A stretch of DNA of 64,000 bases from Bacteroidales bacterium UBA1309 (GTDB lineage: Bacteria; Bacteroidota; Bacteroidia; Bacteroidales; Dysgonomonadaceae), in contig DBTT01000011.1 in NCBI GenBank assembly GCA_002307185.1, forward strand, positions 141,272-205,271, read 5' to 3'. How positions within the stretch are numbered: the first letter of the stretch is position 1; each line of letters opens with the position of its first letter. Shown in pieces: positions 59,840 through 64,000 of the stretch. The notes below the pieces were generated by a model that had not been told where the DNA came from, made no database searches, and saw only the letters and a program-made list of their open reading frames with translations. The translations under genes and the position numbers were made by a program.

Positions 59840-61165
59840 TTATTTTCTAAATTTCGGCATCGGTTTCTTGCCGGACTTCACCTGAGTCACCATCTTCATC
59901 ATCTTGCGGGTGTCGTCGAATTGCTTCATCAATTTGTTCACTTCCTGTATAGAAGTTCCGCTACCGGTCGCGATACGTTGGCGACGGCTTCCGTTGATGA
60001 TTTCAGGGTTTGAACGCTCTTTTGGAGTCATCGAATAAATGATGGCTTCAATGCCTTTGAATGCGTCGTCGTCAATATCTATGTCTTTGATTGCCTTTCC
60101 AACACCCGGAATCATGGCAGCCAAATCCTTGATGTTGCCCATCTTTTTGATTTGGTTGATTTGAGACAAGAAGTCGTTGAAATCGAATTGGTTCTTGGCA
60201 ATTTTTTTCTGCAAACGGCGCGCTTCGTCCTCATCGTATTGTTCTTGGGCACGTTCCACCAACGAAACGATGTCGCCCATTCCCAAAATACGGTCAGCCA
60301 TACGGGTTGGGTGGAACACATCCAACGCATCCAATTTTTCGCCTGTACCGACAAATTTGATGGGCTTATCTACCACCGAACGAATAGACAAGGCAGCACC
60401 ACCACGTGTGTCACCATCCAATTTGGTGAGGACAACACCGTCGAAGTCGAGCCTATCGTTGAATTCCTTGGCTGTGTTAACTGCGTCCTGACCAGTCATC
60501 GAATCGACAACAAACAAGATTTCATTTGGGTTAACGGCCGCTTTCAAGGCTGCGATTTCGTTCATCATCGCCTCATCCACAGCCAAACGACCAGCGGTGT
60601 CGATGATTACCAAGTCGTGCCCATTTTGCTTGGCTAGCTTGATACCGTTTTGAGCAATCTCAACCGGATTTTTATTTTCAATTTCTGAATATACGGGAAC
60701 TTCGATTTGTCCGCCCAATACTTTCAACTGTTCAATGGCGGCGGGACGATAAACGTCGGCAGCTATCAACAACGGATTTTTGCTCCGCTTGGTTTTGAGC
60801 AAGCGAGCTAGTTTTCCAGAGAAAGTGGTTTTACCCGAGCCTTGCAGGCCAGCCATCAAGATAACGGTAAACGGAGACTTCAAATTGACATCCACCGATG
60901 CACCGCCCATCAAGGCTGCCAATTCATCGTGAACAATCTTCACCATCAACTGCCCAGGCTTAACGGAGGTCAGCACATCCTGGCCTATCGCTTTGTCCTT
61001 GACTGTTTCCGTAAATTGCTTTGCTGTTTTGAAGTTCACATCAGCATCCAACAATGCACGACGCACATCTTTCAGCGTTTCAGCCACATTAATTTCGGTG
61101 ATGCGGCCTTCTCCTTTTAATAGTTTAAAGGATTTCTCTAACCTCTCGCTTAAATTTTCGAACAT
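59840..61165 (-). CDS. ffh: Signal recognition particle protein Ffh
   Basis: The SRP54 homologue that binds signal sequences and 4.5S RNA. The 441-residue protein has the N domain, then the G domain with AGLQGSGKTTFSGKLARLL, DTAGRLAVDE, TKLDGDTRGGAALS and GTGEKLDALDVFHP, and the methionine-rich M domain with IPGVGKAI, MTPKERSNPEIINGSRRQRIATGSGTS-type RNA-binding sequence. Length is normal. A minus-strand -7 element TATCTTTG is at 61284-61291, giving a leader of about 113 bases. Confidence 0.97.
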   Translation of the reverse strand: MFENLSERLEKSFKLLKGEGRITEINVAETLKDVRRALLDADVNFKTAKQFTETVKDKAIGQDVLTSVKPGQLMVKIVHDELAALMGGASVDVNLKSPFTVILMAGLQGSGKTTFSGKLARLLKTKRSKNPLLIAADVYRPAAIEQLKVLGGQIEVPVYSEIENKNPVEIAQNGIKLAKQNGHDLVIIDTAGRLAVDEAMMNEIAALKAAVNPNEILFVVDSMTGQDAVNTAKEFNDRLDFDGVVLTKLDGDTRGGAALSIRSVVDKPIKFVGTGEKLDALDVFHPTRMADRILGMGDIVSLVERAQEQYDEDEARRLQKKIAKNQFDFNDFLSQINQIKKMGNIKDLAAMIPGVGKAIKDIDIDDDAFKGIEAIIYSMTPKERSNPEIINGSRRQRIATGSGTSIQEVNKLMKQFDDTRKMMKMVTQVKSGKKPMPKFRK

Positions 61166-61283
61166 ATCAACTATATCTTGTCTTATTATTTTGCTCTTTT
61201 AAAACACCATTAAAGCATGTAGTTTTCAGGGAAGCGAACTACAAATATTTATCTTTTTTGGTAATAGCACATTAAATCGAACG

Positions 61284-61291
61284 CAAAGATA
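61284..61291 (-). promoter_or_regulatory. Candidate -7 element for ffh-folD
   Basis: The minus strand reads TATCTTTG, fitting TAnnTTTG. No -33 TTTG lies at the standard distance. The 300 bases upstream of ffh otherwise hold nothing recognisable until the 21-bp array begins. Confidence 0.4.
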
Positions 61292-61474
61292 ATATTTTTA
61301 GTCCAAATGGAAAGAGGAGAAGGACTCAGTATTCTGTTGGGGGTTTACAAAAAGTTTCAAGGGTGTTGAATTATCTACGTATTCGTCAAATGGATGCTGA
61401 ACGAAAAAGCGAATTTGCGTATTTGCATTAAAACTCGAGAAGCTATGCTGCCCATTACATTACTTAAGCAATAT

Positions 61475-61810
61475 CCCCGCAACCGTAGGCAATATACCGA
61501 CAACGGTAAGCAATCTCCCGGCAACGGTAAGCAATCTCCCGACAACAGTAAGCAATCTCCCGACAACAGTAAGCAATCTCCCGGCAACGGTAAGCAATAT
61601 ACCGACAACAGTAAGCAATCTCCCGGAAACGGTAGGCAATATACCGACAACAGTAAGCAATCTCCCGGAAACGGCAGGCAATATACCGACAACAGTAAGC
61701 AATCTCCCGGCAACGGTAGGCAATATACCGACAACAGTAAGCAATCTCCCGGAAACGGCAGGCAATATACCGACAACAGTAAGCAATCTCCCGGCAACGG
61801 TAAGCAATCC
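61475..61810 (+). repeat. 21-bp tandem array, sixteen full units
   Basis: Sixteen contiguous 21-base units without spacers, preceded by a partial unit (61468-61474) and followed by a decayed one (61811-61831). Two alternating types are seen: type A ACCGACAACAGTAAGCAATC(T) and type B CCCGG(C/A)AACGG(T/C)A(G/A)GCAATA(T). From unit 7 on they alternate strictly, giving a 42-bp period, and units 9-10 equal units 13-14, giving an 84-bp period. Five of six frames are open, because 21 is divisible by three, so long frames here on both strands are not evidence of coding. Confidence 0.95.
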
Positions 61811-61864
61811 ACCAACATCGGTGCAAGAAAAGGATACACAAAGGAATTCCCCAGACAACCTCCG

Positions 61865-61886
61865 GACCATGATTACAAGGTCACTC
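61865..61886 (+). repeat. Short dispersed motif, copy 2
   Basis: GACCATGATTACAAGGTCAC (followed by TC) matches the motif at 30720-30742 with one base missing and two substitutions. It lies between the 21-bp array and the esterase stop codon. Confidence 0.5.
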
Positions 61887-61912
61887 AATCGCAAGGTGAC
61901 TTCTTCACGTGC

Positions 61913-63517
61913 TTACTTCAAAAGTCCATCCAACAGTAAATAACGCTGACGGTATTTCTCCGTTTCGAGCCGGGTGTCCACATCGATGTGCATCACCGAG
62001 GCATCCGTTCCTTTGACGACCGGCATCCATTGTGGAAGCCCAAAGCTATTGGGATTAAAGGTTTTGATGAAATTAGCGAAATATCCCTGCATGATGGTAG
62101 AGACTTTGTAATCGTCGGCTTTCCAGTCATAGACACGGTTGGACGACAAGTTTCCCAAAGCATATTCGATTTCTGCGGAATGCACAGCACCCGTTGCGGG
62201 AGGAGCTTTTTGAGCAGCACCATCCTTAACCACACCACCGGCCAATCCAGCCGAAGCATTCCCCATTTCCGGACGCATTTCGGGCCGAGGACGTGCATAG
62301 AAGTAACGGTACACGGGTTTGATTCCTGTTTCTGCCTGCAGGTTGGCCCATTTCCAAGTGCTGAACGCCAAGAAACGGTCGCCCGCCAATTCCATGGCAA
62401 CACGTTCCACATCGGCATCGGAGGTTGGATGATAGAGGCGAAGCACTTCATCGGCATGAGTGCCATAAAGTTTTTTCACAACGGCGGTGAAGCTTTCCAC
62501 CGTGAGGGGTTCTTTTCCCATCAAATAGGGAGCTGACATTTCTTGGGAATTCCAACCAACGAGGAAGGGTACTTTTGCCTGTTGTCCGGCCTTGTATATC
62601 TTTTCAGCCTTTTCTGGCAAAAAATAGCCATCCACCAGAAGAGGAAAGCCTCCAAATTTAACTTTAAGCAACTCCTCGGGTTGCATCTTACGGAGTTCCA
62701 AAAGGGATTTTGCACCAGCAGCTTCTTGGAATTTTAACCCCGCTTTTTCTCCCTCAGCCAAGGATGCCGGCGAAAACAGGGTTCCCATGGCAGAACCACT
62801 TTCCCCGATGGCTCCCGCTATCAAATTCCGTGTCAAAGGGGATGCCATCAGCAGGCTCACCGAAATAGAACCTGCCGATTCTCCCGCAATGGTAATATGG
62901 TTGGGATCACCACCGAAGGCCGCGATGTTTTCTTTCACCCATTTCAAGGCAGCAGCCTGATCAAGCAGACCGTAATTTCCGGAAGCCTGATGGCCAGATT
63001 CTTTTGTTAAACCGGGATGCGCCATAAATCCAAACACACCCAATCGGTAGTTGACAGTGACGGCCACGATGCCACGGCGCGCCATACTTTCACCATCATA
63101 ACGGGGTTCGGAACCATCTCCAGCAATGAAGCCACCACCATAATAATAGACAAGAACAGGTAATTCCCCCCCCGTAGTTTTAGCGGGAGTCCAGATATTC
63201 AAATAGAGGCAATCTTCGCTCATGCCGTTAGACCGGAAGTCCATATCTCCAAAAACGGGAAGTTGCATGGCGCGTGGGCCAAACTTCTTGGTTTCCTTTA
63301 TACCGGCCCACTCCTTGACAGGCTGCGGTTCTTTCCAACGGAGCTCTCCAACAGGCGGTGCTGCAAAAGGCACACCTTTGAAAACACGGAGGCCTGAATC
63401 GTTGAATCCTTCAATCACGCCACCTGCAACTTTCACCCGGAGGCCGTTGGCCGCCTGCGCTGTAGATACAAGTAGAAAAAACAAGGTAAATAGAACAAAA
63501 TGCAATTTCGTTTTCAT
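61913..63517 (-). CDS. Secreted type-B carboxylesterase
   Basis: A 534-residue alpha/beta-hydrolase of the carboxylesterase/cholinesterase family. Residues 1-23 are a signal peptide (FVLFTLFFLLVSTAQA). The family N-terminal segment FKGVPFAAPPVGELRWKEPQ, the EDCLYLNIWTP signature, the oxyanion loop YYYGGGF and the nucleophile Ser214 in TIAGESAGSISV are all present. The catalytic His is probably in GAVHSAEIEYALGNL. The natural substrate is unknown; related Bacteroidota enzymes act on ester-linked plant compounds, but no glycan-use genes are adjacent. It has no lipobox, so it is probably periplasmic or secreted. Confidence 0.9.
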   Translation of the reverse strand: MKTKLHFVLFTLFFLLVSTAQAANGLRVKVAGGVIEGFNDSGLRVFKGVPFAAPPVGELRWKEPQPVKEWAGIKETKKFGPRAMQLPVFGDMDFRSNGMSEDCLYLNIWTPAKTTGGELPVLVYYYGGGFIAGDGSEPRYDGESMARRGIVAVTVNYRLGVFGFMAHPGLTKESGHQASGNYGLLDQAAALKWVKENIAAFGGDPNHITIAGESAGSISVSLLMASPLTRNLIAGAIGESGSAMGTLFSPASLAEGEKAGLKFQEAAGAKSLLELRKMQPEELLKVKFGGFPLLVDGYFLPEKAEKIYKAGQQAKVPFLVGWNSQEMSAPYLMGKEPLTVESFTAVVKKLYGTHADEVLRLYHPTSDADVERVAMELAGDRFLAFSTWKWANLQAETGIKPVYRYFYARPRPEMRPEMGNASAGLAGGVVKDGAAQKAPPATGAVHSAEIEYALGNLSSNRVYDWKADDYKVSTIMQGYFANFIKTFNPNSFGLPQWMPVVKGTDASVMHIDVDTRLETEKYRQRYLLLDGLLK

Positions 63518-63866
63518 GTTATTATTATTTATTCGCAGATAGAAAAAACCTCACGACAGAGATTCGTACAAATTAAGTTCATAAAGATAAGCATATCAAA
63601 ATTCAAGAGGTAAATATATGCTACAAAAACACACCCGAAAGACTATAATTCATCCTATCCGGCTTTCATCCCACTGAGTTAACGCCCCATTGGAGGAAGG
63701 AGCAGACACGAGAGGAGATGACTCTACAATCAAATATGAAGGCTAAAACCATTATTCTATCGAGAATAGAAAAAACGTCTTGAAGCGATCCCAACAATGT
63801 AGGCCGCCTCGTTTTTTGATTTGAATCGAACCCAAATCAAGCAAGTCAAAACTCTGTCGCCTACAT
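63518..63866. other. Intergenic region upstream of the esterase
   Basis: No gene is visible in about 350 bases. An 8-bp inverted pair ATGTAGGC/GCCTACAT near 63795-63866 with an inner GATTTG/CAAATC pair lies just past the stop of the next minus-strand gene and may be its terminator, though a clear T run is lacking. Confidence 0.45.
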
Positions 63867-64000
63867 CTATTTGATAAAATTCTCGTATTCAAATGTTGCC
63901 GTAGTTCCCTTCTCGCCCCCGGGCATTACATATTGCATCTTGATTTTATAGTTCCCCGAAGAAATGAATGGAAATCCGTTTTTTAAGAATTTCTGAAAGC
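63867..64000 (-). CDS. 3' end of an unidentified gene
   Basis: The minus-strand frame from the window edge to a TAG at 63867-63869 reads 43 codons, including FLKNGFPFISSGNYKIKMQY and MPGGEKGTTATFEYENFIK. The beta-strand-like pattern suggests the end of a secreted or surface domain. I do not recognise the family and the rest of the gene is outside the window. Confidence 0.55.
   Translation of the reverse strand, partial: FQKFLKNGFPFISSGNYKIKMQYVMPGGEKGTTATFEYENFIK

Noticed and set aside
61475..61810. CRISPR array
   Set aside because: Units are contiguous with no unique spacers, and no cas genes are nearby.
61375..61939. Overlapping long open frames on both strands of the 21-bp array
   Set aside because: A 21-base unit without stops keeps five of six frames open automatically, so these frames are not independent evidence for genes.

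Overview
The window is chromosomal DNA from a member of the Bacteroidota, most likely order Bacteroidales. The evidence is that -33 TTTG / -7 TAnnTTTG promoters recur ahead of genes, start codons are preceded by A-rich leaders rather than Shine-Dalgarno sites, lipoproteins and a fimbrillin-like protein are present, and gene orders are typical of that phylum (rpsU-xer-hpf-tRNAs-tuf; a thr operon with a phosphoglycerate-mutase-like enzyme; fusA followed directly by rpsJ without tuf). I cannot name the genus.

Layout. 1-2.2 kb (minus): rpsU, a Xer-type recombinase, hpf, tRNA-Thr(UGU), tRNA-Gly(UCC), tRNA-Thr(GGU) and the 5' end of tuf. 2.2-5.2 kb: a low-GC intergenic stretch, then a short exported-peptide-like gene and a fimbrillin-like lipoprotein. 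5.4-13.6 kb (plus): fabI, a Sua5/YciO-type gene, then an S41 lipoprotein protease that appears to share a promoter with thrA-apgM-thrC (threonine synthesis). 13.8-14.7 kb: a Fic-domain gene broken by a frameshift and a stop. 14.8-20.9 kb (minus): argR, a GNAT acyltransferase, argG, argC, a MutS-like ATPase and argD, with ARG-box-like palindromes at argR. 21-34.5 kb: a PepSY protein, aroB, pepD, a peptide transporter, der, a zinc-type ABC transporter pair without its permease, a beta-carbonic anhydrase, an SDR enzyme and two genes of unknown role. 34.7-35.0 kb: a degenerate 21-bp tandem array.

35.1-53.3 kb (minus) is one continuous str-S10-spc-alpha ribosomal supercluster from rpsL to rplQ, including fusA, secY, map, infA and rpoA, with a near-consensus promoter upstream of rpsL and a terminator downstream of rplQ. 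53.6-55.7 kb is an OmpR-type two-component system. 56.4-61.2 kb holds a thioredoxin-fold exported protein, an MFS transporter, folD and ffh. 61.5-61.8 kb is a well-preserved array of sixteen 21-bp units, followed by a type-B carboxylesterase and the 3' end of an unidentified gene.

Most of the window is core metabolism and translation. The parts that ordinary annotation does not explain are the two 21-bp arrays 27 kb apart, whose unit length and consensus look related; the peptide/fimbrillin pair; the altered tRNA-Gly D/T-loop contact; the unusual aspartokinase motif in ThrA; the Cys-bearing GNAT in the arg operon; and the hairpin-rich spacer ahead of rpsH.
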